DNA from: Undaria pinnatifida
Taxonomy: Eukaryota > Sar > Phaeophyceae > Laminariales > Alariaceae
Direction: 5' to 3'
Assembly: GCA_012845835.1 (NCBI GenBank)
Contig: JABAKD010000011.1
Span: 10,974,381-11,038,380 of the forward strand
DNA: 64,000 nt
Positions 35,001 to 46,582 of the stretch are shown here, piece after piece (within the stretch, counting starts at the first letter, position 1; every line of letters begins with the position of its first letter). Below the pieces are notes generated by a model. The model ran no database searches. It was not told where the DNA came from and was given only the letters and a program-made list of their open reading frames with translations. Both the position numbers and the translations under genes were made by a program.

Positions 35001-36130
35001 CTTAATCGGAACGGACAAAACTCAATCAGATAGGGCTGGAGCAGGGGGTGGGCCTCACGGAGGTTTCAAGTCATGCCGAGGCCATCGGGTTGAGTTGGGG
35101 GCGTTTTAAAAAATGGTCGATGTCATAATGCTGAAAGCACACGGGGGGGTAATTCAGAAAATATGTACGACGGGGGATGTTTCTTTGGTTACCCACGACT
35201 GCTCATTCGAATATTGACTGCGGCGTGTGCCTTGAAAGCCGATATAGTATCTGGGCCTTCCACATACGTGTAATGTGAAAGCAGATAACGGCATTCTGCC
35301 CTGGCGCCTACCTGGTTGTGCCACAGGGTTTAATGTTTTCCCCTGGAACCTGAACGTTCCGCCTCACGTCCGAGCCGAAGGACCACCGTGAATTAAGCAA
35401 CACACAGAAGACGCGCCCGCACCCCAGCAACGCGAGGCATAACAATAGCGGCCACGGCCACATTAACGCGAGCACATGGGAACGAGTGGGTACTGCCGAT
35501 TGCGAAAAGTGGAAACACATCAAGTCTGGCTGTTGAATTTTGGAAATTCGGAGAAGCGCGGGGACCCACGTGTGAAATTCAAGGCAGACAGCCACACCGC
35601 GACACATCATTTTTTGTTTTACAGATCTTATTATTATGCTGAGAGTAGTGCAGAACACAAAAATAACAAACCGCCGTATTAGGTACAAACGCATGTAATT
35701 ACATGGCACGTCTTTCAGGAATGAAAAACACAACAAATTATGTGAAGCTGACAGCGGTTCACGACTAATGGCAGGTGCAAACTGGCGACTTTAATAATGA
35801 AGACAGCCCGGACGCCACACGCATGAGTACAGCTATGCGCCTGGTACCTTGCTGTAAGCACTTGCAATGTAAATGTCTGTCACGAAGTTTGCAACTACAG
35901 AGCTTTTGTCTCTAGGATGACAAATTGGCACGGGCACTGGGTGTGCTGGATGTCGATGGGTGGAAAAAACAGTGACGTCAACACACACGTCAGTCACACC
36001 CTATTTTCCATACAAAAACAAATGTATTACGTTTTTACGGCGGTTCGCCACAGGGCTGAGTGTCAGCGATACTTGGAAAAACTCCAAAGTAGTTGTTTGG
36101 GCGGCTGTATTACTACTACGCGTTCAAAGA
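32090..36130. other. No supported gene
   Basis: A CCACC/GACC-rich and CAGCAG-rich stretch lies at about 32390-32860, and a GC-richer patch follows to 33080. The rest has only short frames without motifs. Several TACC(A/T)GGTA palindromes lie at 34268, 34784 and 34988. A simple GTTAG..CAGGGT sequence at 32165-32220 is vaguely telomere-like. Confidence 0.3.
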
Positions 36131-36143
36131 ACAACAAAAAGAC

Positions 36144-38014
36144 CAGGGCTTTTCACGGGTCAGGTCAAACCTAGCGGGTCAGGTCGGGTCGAGTCAGCTG
36201 GCCCGACCCGACCCCTGACCCGACCCGACCCGCGAGAATTTTGAGACGTCTTGACCCGACCCGGCCCGACCCGCGAGATTTTAAAACCTCTTGACCCGAT
36301 CCGACCCGTGAGATTTTGAAAAAGGTTCTGACCCGACCCGACCCGACCCGACGCGCCACACTCCGAGTGACCCGTGAGGTGCGGGTTTTATGCGGGTCGG
36401 GTCGACTGGACCTGTGATATATCTCACGGGTCGAAGTCGAACAGTCACGGGTCAAACATGTCTCGATACGTACCTTGGTCGGTTGGTTGATCCTTGGTCG
36501 TACTTTTCCCAGGATGACGTGCTCTCTGTTTTTTTTACCGGCATTATGTGCAGCGTTGTTATGTGGTGTGCGCGCGAAAAATGATAAAGAGACCGCAAAC
36601 CACGCATGGGCAATTAGCCATGCCCGTAGCGCTAGACCACGGGGTCGACCCGACGAGCGACCCGGCGAGCGAGCTAGTTATCTATGCTGTCTCCGGCCCC
36701 GGCAAGCAGCCTAGCTGAGCCGCCTCCGGCAGCAAGCCCACAATTGGGGCGATAGATCTGTCAGCAGGGGGGGGCTGCGATCCGCGAGGATGCGTTGTCT
36801 GCTGCTGGTGCTTGCTGCTGTGCCAGAGTGCTGCTGCTGCTGTGTTGCTGCTGCTTCGACAACGACTGCTCTTGCTTTTTTACGTTTGGTCACATTTCGT
36901 ACTGGTACGATAATTCTCGAGCTAGCTAGTTACTGTCGTATCTATCTATCGTATGCAGTCCCCGGCCCCGGCAAAAAGCCTAGCTGAGCCGCCCCTGGCA
37001 GCAAGCCCACAACTGGGGCGAGGGGTCTGTCAGCAGGGGCTGCGATCCGCGAGGATCCGGGGTCTGCTGCTAGTGCTTGCTGCTGCCAGTGCTGCTGCCT
37101 CCAGTGCTGCTGCTGCCAGTGCCGCTGCTGCCAGTGCTGCTGCTGCCGCTGCTGCTGCTTCGACGACGACTACCCTTGTCTTTTTACGTTTGGTCGTATT
37201 TCGTACTGGTAAAATTCATACCGGGTATCCAATTTGTACGTATACGTCGTGCATGGGTTCTTATACTGTCATTTGTCGTCTTCATTGTTGCACCCTGCGA
37301 TGCAGCAAGAGTGTGTGGCCTGGCTTTAATAGTGGACTTGAATGGATGACAATATACCTGCTTAATACTTACGGCTTCATCCGACACGGCGATTCGCGTA
37401 GTAATACTTTTATGCCTGGTACGAGAAGTTGCTGTCTGGTTGATGTTTCTGGACGCTATGATAACATACGATCGGAGTATCGGGACGAGAGAGGTTTTCA
37501 TGCAGGAAGCGGCAAGTTTTGTATCATTTTCGGACTCGCGGGTCGGATCCGCGGGTCGGACCCGCGAGGCACCGGCACGACAAGGACCCTCCGGCAGGCA
37601 GCTATGCGTTTGAAAAAGGCGAATCCGCATGCAGAACCGCGAGTTCGACCCGCGGGCCAGCCAAAAACTACCCGCAGGTCATGGTGGCTTGACCCGCGAG
37701 TGACGCGCATCTCGCGGATCATGACCCGACCCGACCCGCGATATTTTGAAAACCTCTTGACCCGACCCGACCCGACCCGCGTGATTTTGAAACCTCTTGA
37801 CCCGACCCGCCCCGACCCGCGATACTTTGAAGACTATTGACCCGACCCGACCCGACCCGACCCGACCCGACCCGACCCGACCCGACCCGACCCGACCCGA
37901 CCCGACCCGACCCGACCCGACCCGACCCGGCCCGACCCGTGAGATTTTGAAACGTAATGACCCGACCCGACCCGCGAGATTTTGAAACCCCCTTGACCCG
38001 ACTCGAAAAGCCTG
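36144..38014. mobile_element. Non-autonomous hAT-type element with (GACCC)n arrays, copy 2
   Basis: It starts with CAGGGCTTTTCACGGGTC at 36144 and ends with CGAAAAGCCTG at 38014, a slightly decayed inverse. Flanks AAAAAGAC (36136-36143) and AAAAAGGC (38015-38022) are an 8-bp duplication with one mismatch. Internal order matches copy 1: a GACCC block, a GGTCGGTTGGTTG segment, the CTG-rich module twice (about 36680-36900 and 36957-37200), then a long right GACCC block with GATTTTGAAACCTCTT spacers. At 37839-37930 the array has expanded to roughly 18-20 uninterrupted GACCC units. Long frames on either strand here come from the repeat. Confidence 0.88.
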
Positions 38015-38884
38015 AAAAAGGCAAGGACAAAAAAATATACCTGGTATATATATATCGTATGTACTGCTGTGAAAAAGAGAATGCAAACCTAAATCAATCC
38101 CAAATGAACAGAGGAAAGCAAATGAAACACCTGGTACCTGATGTCGGCGTACCGGGTACGAATAACAGTAGTACGAATAGCATAAAACAAGCCAAGCCAA
38201 ATCGAAATAGGAACTGCAGCAGTAGAAAAAGAAAAACAGAAAAACAGAAGGATTCCTCCCTGGAATGAGACAAAGAAAAAAAAGAAAAAAAAGCAGAAAG
38301 ACGTACAAAATACAAGGTTTAAGAACGTGAAACAAGTTTTTAAAAACAGTGGCAAAAGTCATGTCCTCAAACTCACGCCTTGCCCATTTGACCATATTAT
38401 CAAAGATCCATACACACATCGATCCGGAAACAACAATTTTCCCGTCGGCAAGTAAGAGCTGAAGATGGCTGAGGAGTGGGAAAATTTGCCGAAGGCGACC
38501 TCCGGTGTGCCCGACATTACAGTAAGTGGTTACAAGGGCTCCGCTCGGCGGGCGGCTGACGCCGCCCGCTGCGCTCGCGCAAGGAAGATACATTTCAACT
38601 AAGAATGTGAAGGGAGCAGAAAGAATAGGCCCATGATTTGGTGTAACTAGCGATTTGATAATGCCAAAAGCTACATGTGCAGAGCTGATTGCCCTGTCTG
38701 CGCTGTGCTGTGTGCTTGTTGGTGATGCTATGTTCTGATCGGCAGTACGGGTGTAAATTGCAAAGAACAAAACGCGAAGAGGATCGGAGAGAGGGAAGGC
38801 AGTCAATGAAAAAATCCAAAAGACGAGTACACACATGTATGTACCGGTAACCTGGTACCTGGTACTTGGCATGATACCTGGTAA

Positions 38885-39510
38885 AACTGTGTGTTATAAA
38901 GAAAGCACAGCGCACAGCACGGCACAGCACCGCACCGCAGGGCAAGGCACGGCAGCACGGTACCGCACGGCCCTGCACTGCACGCTGCTAAGCTATAATA
39001 GCTGGGCTAAGCTGGGAGCATTTAATGTTATTCAATACTGTAGTACGTGCAAACCTGGTGTGGTGTGCCTCGGTACTACTGGATGGTGCTTCGTTGAGTG
39101 AGGCCTGGCATCTGGCATGTACGGAAGAGTAATGGTAAAGCACAGCACGCAGCACGGCAAAGCACCACGCAGTACGGCACCGCACGGCAGGGCACGGCGC
39201 CGCACGGCGCTGCTCTGCACCTCACCGCAGGACAAGGCACGGCACCGCACGGCATCTCACGGCGCTGTGCTGCGCGCTGCTGAGTTATAGCTGAGCCGAG
39301 CTGAGCTGGGAGCATTTAGATTCAACAATGTTGTACGTACAAAGCTGATGTGGTGTTTCTCGGTACTGCGAATGAGACCTGGCATGTACGAAATATTAAG
39401 TATAGCACAGCATGCAGCACGGCACAGCACCGCACAGTACCGTACCGCACAGCGGGGCACGGTACTGCTCGGCGCTGCTCTGCTGAGCTAGCGCTGCGGT
39501 GCGCTACTGA
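38885..39510. repeat. Minisatellite of CAGCACGG tracts, about three units of about 260 bp
   Basis: Each unit has a run of GCACAGCACGGCA(C)-type repeats, then GCTGAGCTGGGAGCATTTA, a partly conserved ATTCAA..GTACGTGCAAA segment and GGCATGTACG. Units start near 38900, 39140 and 39405; the last is incomplete. Non-coding. Confidence 0.8.
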
Positions 39511-39852
39511 GCCTGAGTGTTATTATACTTTGTAAACAAAGCAAAAAAAGATAAGCCAGTTTGAACGTGCAAACACTGCGTTTTTCAGTTGGGAACGATT
39601 TGAGGAGCTCTGTTTCAGGCATCCGAGCCCGCTCATCCGTCCGGAATAGAATACGTTAAAGTTGATGTGTGAAACGAAAAAAATGGAGGCCGCGTTTGCT
39701 TCCAGCTCGACCGTGGGAGGTTTTACCCTCGGCTGCCGTGTGGATAAGCTGTGGTCACAAGTGGCGTTCTTGCTCGTCGATTTTTGACGACTCGCGCTTC
39801 CGCACTTTCTGCGACGGACTAAGACTCAGGAAATGTGCAATGTATGACACCA

Positions 39853-39924
39853 CAGCCGAGGTTCGAAACGCAGCGCCACCGCCAGCAGGGTGATAGTCTA
39901 TCCGTTGCACTATCAGTTAGCCCC
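39853..39924 (-). repeat. tRNA-like relic
   Basis: Minus-strand reading begins GGGGCTAACTGATAGTGCAA and CGGATAGACTA, like the D-arm/A-box of an arginine-type tRNA, and ends with TTTCGAACC, a B-box with one change. The 3' acceptor strand does not pair with the 5' end, so a tRNA pseudogene or SINE head is more likely than a gene. Confidence 0.4.
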
Positions 39925-40979
39925 TGTACCTTTCTGGGACACATTTTTTCTCGCATGCCTCCATGATATTTGGCGCTACAGGACGCTCCGTAGGTGATTC
40001 TCTCGTTTGTGGGAGGGGTCTGACTACGGGGTGGTACAGTGTGTACTGCTGTTAGTGCGTTTCTACAAGCAGAGCTTAATAGCAGGTCTCTAAGCTTTCC
40101 TACCTTGCTTGTAGCCGACACTCGTCCTCGAGTCGACAGTGTTTCGTGAGTGCTAAGAGGCGACATACTAAACTTATGCCCCCGCGGTATCGTTATGATT
40201 TTCAGCCCTAGTATGCAAAAGAGTGCCATCTAGCTGCGCGCAAATAGTCGGCACGGAGAATTAAAAAATGACTGGCGGCTAACGCCTAACCGCTACAGAG
40301 GCTACAAGGATCCCATCCCGGGAGCGACCGTCAGTATGTGCCTCCCCAAGTAAATACCGTAGTATATCCAAACAAAACAAAGACTCCTACGTACTGTTGG
40401 TTCTATTACAGACCACGCTAATCGAACCATGAGTGCTGTGGCACGACCTCCCGTAATGCAAGTGTTGTCGCAGCAGCATCGGTCCGCGCGCTCTGTGCGC
40501 AGGGTCCCCCTGGACATGATCGATATCGCTCAGTTGGTACTATGAAGAGATGGCGGTGTCACGAGCCGATAAAACTTACACGAATTATCGGTCTTGTCGC
40601 TAGTCGCATGCCATTCGACATTTCGACGTGCTCTTTTTGGATACGCACCCGAAGGCTGGCCCGATGTATTTTGTATAATCGGGTGCATACAGCCGGCGCT
40701 GCCTGTTCTTTTCTGTCGGGCGATTGTTTTCTTGGCGCACTCTGCCACAGCAGTCCTATGTTGCCATACGCCATACCGGTATCATGCTGTGCTGAATGTA
40801 GTTTGTTCCTGAATACGTGGTATAAAAACGTGTAGCCTTACACATTGGGACCGGTGCATTCAAAGTTTATACGGGAAGGGAGTCGCCGGAGTAACGCCGG
40901 ATTTCTGCGACAATTTCACAGATTGGTACCCATCAATGAGGCGGATCCAACCCCGATTGACTCGCGGATATGCTTGCAG

Positions 40980-43900
40980 GAACGATGGGGATTTGGAGCT
41001 TCTTGATCCAGAGCTTCATTCTCCTGAAATGCTCAAGTGCGTGTGGGAAGACGCCATCACGGATATTGTCGTCGTCAGGTCAGTGCCGATGCTGCCGCCG
41101 TGATTGCGCGCTGGACCACTTTTTAGCTCGCGCTTTTCTAAAGTAGTAGATTGGCTTGATTTCACGCCTCTAATAACGGATATGCTGCGGTAGCTCTGGA
41201 TCTCTGGATCTTCGCTTTCTGCCCCATATGTTATGCCAGTGTTTGAGTCCCCAACACAAATACACAATGCAGCAGGGCGTAATATGAAAACAACCAATTC
41301 TTCATCCATACGGCTGACGAAGACCCCCTTTCACGTCCTTCCTTCTTCCGGCAGAACGGGCAAAGGTGAAACCTGCCCAGAAGGGTACGAGCTAATCGAC
41401 CGAACGCCAATGAATCACAACGCTGACCTCAACCACGGAAGCATCACAAGCTGGGGACTTCACAGAGCCGTGCACTTGGCTGTTCGACGGCAACACGTCT
41501 CCAAAAAGTGAGCGCCGTGTGCACGCATGCCCTTCGGCGGTTTCCTGCTAGAGGAAGGGCCATGTGCAGTGTGCACCTTACTTGCTTTGTAGGCGGGCCC
41601 TTGCGTGTGGATGTACAGGCCGATGCAACTTAGTTGTATCAACTTTACGTACGAGGCAAATTATTTTGGAAGGCCTTCTGTCGTGGAAGGCGCAAGCTTT
41701 CTGTGACTGTGAGATGGCCGCACAGAGCGTGCACCACCAGACCCACACCGCCAACGTTATACCTGGGATTTCCTTATCAATACCTGCTGTCATGAATGAT
41801 CAATGCGTAGATGCCGCCCGTTCTTAACGTCATTGCACTTGGAAACCGAAGACATCACCTTTGGGATGATTTGCTCAAATGTGGCACCATGTTGCAGGAC
41901 TATCATGCAATACTTGGGCGTATCTAATTAACAGGAGACACTAAAGTAAATTGTGGATCGAGATTGGATTAAGACGCTCAACTCGACCATAAAGAGCAGA
42001 AATGCTTCGGTATTTGGTCGGTGGATGTTTTACTTTGGGGCTGTTCGTCTCTGTTTTTCCCGATCAGTAACCGCACATAAGATACCTGGCACAGCCGTGT
42101 TTTGTAGTGTATTTAGTATGTTGCCAAGGTTTTACGTTGATTCGATGCTTCGTTTTTGTTTGCGCGATTGCAGAAACGATTATATTGCGGAGATACAGGT
42201 GGTGTACGGTCATTCTGATGAGCTTCCCACTGGCCAAGGGTGGGAGCTGGTGCAAAAATCGGTCTCAGGAAAGAGTGCTAATTTGAACCAGGTGCGCATT
42301 TCATGTGAATTCTTCTCGGCGGTACGAAATATATTACGTCACCTCTTTATCTTAATAGTAAGAACTAGTACATGCGGTGGATGCCGGGAGGTTGGTTCGT
42401 CAGCGTGGTGAACGGCACTGCCTGCCAGCTTGTACGCACCCGCATTTCCGCCAGGTGATGTTTTTGATGCCGACCAGATACCACGGTACAGTACAATACA
42501 GCACGGTGTGACACGATAGCTCTCGTTGATCATGTGTGTACGTTTACGGATGGTGACACGCGTACTGTGGTCGATCCACGGTGAATTTTAGTTTTTATAC
42601 GATAGTGCGTGGTCCGTTCCCACAAAGACCGCTGCTGGAAAGCTTGTGCGTTACCCGCCACATCACACACATGACGCAACACCGACCTCATCCCTCGTCT
42701 TTCGTCCTCCGATTCCCGCATTGACTGCTGAAGAGTTTTTATGCTTTTTGTTGTAGCCACACAATACTTGGTTGCTGGGAAAGTCTGTGCTGACAATTAA
42801 TATCTGCCGACAGTTTGTGCCTTGTTTTAGTGAGTTGGCTTTCAATTTTCTCGGCAAAGGGCTCACGCCTGACCCTGCTCGTGCTCAAATGATTAAAGTA
42901 TTTACGGGAAGCCTCTTGCGGATTCGTTTGCAAACAAGCTTGAACGCATCTCCATGTACTTCGAAGTATGCACACTAGTGAAGGGGTTAGGGGTGAGGCA
43001 CAGAGTATCCCTACAGGTCGACCAAGTGGGCATGTCCCCGGGTGTTGCTCACTTTTGTAGCTCAAAGCGGGAGAGATGCAGCTTTTATTGTTTCCTAGGG
43101 ATCGAAGGTGGCAACTGAGACGAGAGGCAAGAGCCTCTCCGTCTCCTGACTGCCCCGAATATAAAACGCCATCTCATCATACGAAAACGGCCAATTACCT
43201 ATCGAATCATGTAATTACCGGTCTTTCAAGGCCGTACCTTAACATCTAACTGTATTTGGAGTTGACTGCTAGACAGTAGGGGCGCGAACGAGATGCTGAT
43301 ATATTTGGTGAAATCTGATTTGATTTGCGAAATACGTTGTTTTCTCTCCTCCAACGCTCAAGGAACGCTCTAGGCGCCATTACAGAACAGCAACCGCGAA
43401 CTTGCCGACACTTGACGCATGGCTCCAAAAACGGCTTGCCGGGTTTGCCACCTCAAGCCCCCAGACCTGCCATAAGAAATTCGACACAAGGTTGGAGAAT
43501 AGTGTGAACATGCCCCATAGTTTATATTGCATACCGCATCAGGTAGGTGTCAGCCCGTTTTGTCTTGCCAGCCGTGACAAGTGGCAAAAAGTTCGGTGGT
43601 ACCCTCGTGCCAGGTTCATCACCAGGTATTAATCATCAGGTATTTTACCATAGAGGTGCAAGTGCGCGCGATGGGGGCATGCGGCAAGAAAAACAAAGAG
43701 GTGGTACAAGGCTGGTTCAAGCTGAGCGTGCCATTTTTTTTTTAGCCCGACTGCAGTCCACGGCCATTTTTGCTAGATAGACCGTGGAATTTTTTCGAGT
43801 TTTTGGGCCTTAAGGGAAACCAAATTTATCGCGAAAGATACCCCTCCTAAATAAGACCAGCTACAATGGGAGATTAATTGTGGGCCCTCAGAACTGAGAT

Positions 43901-46582
43901 TTTTGGCTCATGATACGCGATTTACTCGGCGGAACGGCCAAAAACACCTATAGACTCTTCAAAATGCTCCCCGTAGGTTTCCGAGAGCTTTCTGACGCAC
44001 TTGCCCGTTTTTCCAGACTCGTAATTTTTCTGTTCGTCCCGTTTGCCAGTTCTGACGACCTGATAATTTTTAGCCAAATATCCTCAAAAATCCATTATTT
44101 TATCTGAAAACTGATTTGTTGCGCCAAAAATCAAAATGAGGCCCTGGAGAAACGGATAACTGCTCCAGAAAGCCCTCGGAAAACTATGCGATGGATCTTG
44201 AGGAGTGTATCAGTGTTTTGGACAGTCCAGCCGATAAACCGGTATAATTGGCCTAGCATTCAGTTCTGAGAGCCAAAAATATTTTTTTCCCACAATAGTA
44301 GGTCTAAACAAACGCTGTTTTCGCATCTTTGGCAAGAGTGCACAAAACACCTATGCGACGTTTCGGGGTCTACTTCGCAAAAACGGCGTGGATATGTGGA
44401 CTTTTGTACGAAAAACTGTATAACCAAAGGGTACTAATATACGGCATAGCCTTGAAATTACTTGGTTCAGTACTAAATCGATTTTGGGCGAAACGTGCGA
44501 CTATAAATCGACACAACCCTGTCGTGTCTTCGAGTGTTTGCGCCAAACTTCCTTCAACCATGTCTTGGAGTACCTGGCGCCGACTGCTGCCGGAAAATAA
44601 AAATTGTGGGCCGATGTTTTGGGGCCCTATAGCTGAAACCGTGAAATGTGAAATGCCGACGTTTGCACAAGAACTAGAAAAACTTCTTGTGTATCCGAGA
44701 TCAATACCTACCATCTTGCGAAAGTCTCGAACGTTTTTGCAAGTTTTAGAAGCGAAAAACAGGGAAAGCTTCCACGAGCTTTTGTCATATGGAAATAAAC
44801 GAAAAAAGGCGTTTCATTACGAAAAAAAACTACCGTATAATGGCAGGGTATTACCACACCCCCAGTGATAATATTTTGGGTTTTGGAATTTTATCACCCG
44901 GGGTGGTATACCATCGGGGTGTGGTATACACCGTACCACCGGTGATAAAGTGGGTGGTTGTTTGGGATTTTAGATTATTCACCACCCAGGGTGGCATACC
45001 GTAGGGGTGTGATAACACGGGGGGTTATGACAGTAGTTTCAAATGAGTTTTGCTGCGATTTATTACCTGGTAAAATGTTACCTGGTACTGCCAAAATAAT
45101 ATTTTACTGGTCAAGTGTTACCTGGTACCACCAGTTGGTCATCATATTTGTTTACAGTACTTGGTAACATTTGCGGGTACCGGTACCCGTACTGTTGTGC
45201 GGACCGCAGCAGCAGTCGCAGTGGCTAGAATGTCGACGGGTCCTGCTGTGAAAGCCTCCGCAACGTGAGGCACAGACGTGGTTTGTGCACGACGGCCAAA
45301 AAAAGACGCGATCGATCCTGGAACCCCAGCAGTTGTCTGAGCCGCAGACATGTTTTGCCCGTTGCGATGGACCACGCTTGCACTACGGCTCTGTACCTCC
45401 TCCACCTCCATGCTGCTTGTCTCCATACGGTTAGCTGTGGTACTCTCGCACACCTGGTGTGCTACTGCGGCGGCTGTGCTGTTCCGGTACCGGTACACGT
45501 TTCGTTAATCGCGGCACGTTTTCACCCGCGGTGATAAACTTAGGGGTGTCATAATGATAATGAGGCATTACCTCAGGGGGTGTGATATACATCGTACCCC
45601 GGGTGATAACTCGGATGGTCGTTTAGGATTTTATAATAATGGCCACCCGGGTGGTATACCGTGGGGTGTGGTATTCAAGATGGGATGTGGTATACCCTGT
45701 CATACACGGTAAGGCGCCTTTTTCGACCTTTTTGGCACGTTTTTAAGCACAATCTTTGCCCGACTTGATATTTTTGAAGTCTGACCATGTAATGTTTCCC
45801 ACTGTTCATAGCGGTCAGTATGATACCAACCAAGTGGCATTTAGGATACTGCATGCACGATTCGCCGGTTCAAAAAACGTGGCAATTTCAACGTGAACCA
45901 TCCTGTACCACTGCTCGAGTGCAGAGTCGTTCGGGCGTGTGCACGGGCTCGATAAATGCGATTATCTTTTCAAATATTACCAACAACCTTGACCAATCGG
46001 CAACCTCGCCATTCCTTGGAACATGATCTCTTCGCCGTCGTGCGGCAGGGTGGAGATGATACCTTCCTGGCCGTGCGGCGAGCTGTCCGCAATTTAGTAG
46101 ACTGCCCGGCAGCCGTGTGCTCTGTTTGCGTGCTCTTGCTGAACAAAGAGGAACACCCACCTCCCGGTTATCGTGTCATCCGAAAGGCAAGTCACGTACA
46201 CCTCGTCTTGGCATGGCTCCGCGAGTATTGTGTCCCCTGTTGCCGACGTGCTGTGTTAGCGAGATTAGAGCGAATTCCGCTGGTGAAATGTAAATGGGTG
46301 GGCAGAACGGGTGCGTTCGGGAGGTTGCTAATTTGCTCGAAGGGAAAGGCTGTACTGCTGCTCGCCTGACGTATGCGCGATCGTGCGCGGTCCAATGACT
46401 CTCGGCAGAATCTCAACAAAGGAAAGTTTGGCGATGTCGTCCAGCTAGGGTATCAAGTGGGAGGGGCCCTGAGCACATGCCGCCTTCCATTCCGCTCCAT
46501 GATTTTGGATCGATATCCCGAGCAAGATTCGGCGATGTTTCCGTTTCCTGGAGAGCAACTACCCATGTTTGTCTACCCGAAG
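40980..46582 (+). CDS. Exons 1-5: MABP domain, three beta-prism repeats
   Basis: Repeat 1 is built by exons 1 and 2: AITDIVVV joins RTGKGETCPEGYELIDRTP, then NADLNHGSITSW and VHLAVRRQ. Repeat 2 is exon 3 and the start of exon 4: YIAEIQVVYGHSDELPTGQG, SGKSANLNQ, then GGDDTFLAVRRA. Repeat 3 is the end of exon 4 and the start of exon 5: VCSVCVLLLNKEEHPPPGYR then NLNKGKFGDVVQLGYQ. The recurring I-x-x-I-x-V-V, P-x-G-[YW], A-D/N-L-N and [FV]-L-A-V-R-R motifs are diagnostic of MABP. In known proteins this domain binds acidic membranes. The third intron (42292-46048, 3.76 kb) carries at least one mobile element. The intron after exon 4 has a GC donor. Confidence 0.88.

Noticed and set aside
36953..37840. 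295-codon plus-strand open frame
   Set aside because: It lies wholly inside the hAT element and translates CTG-rich and GACCC sequence; there is no domain.
37679..38872. 397-codon minus-strand open frame
   Set aside because: Its C-terminal part is translated GACCC repeat (GSGRV) and it crosses the end of the hAT element into unrelated sequence.
44329..44868. 179-codon plus-strand open frame
   Set aside because: It is basic and aromatic-rich with no recognisable domain, lies within intron 3 and runs into the left end of an inverted-repeat element; there is no splice-phase support.
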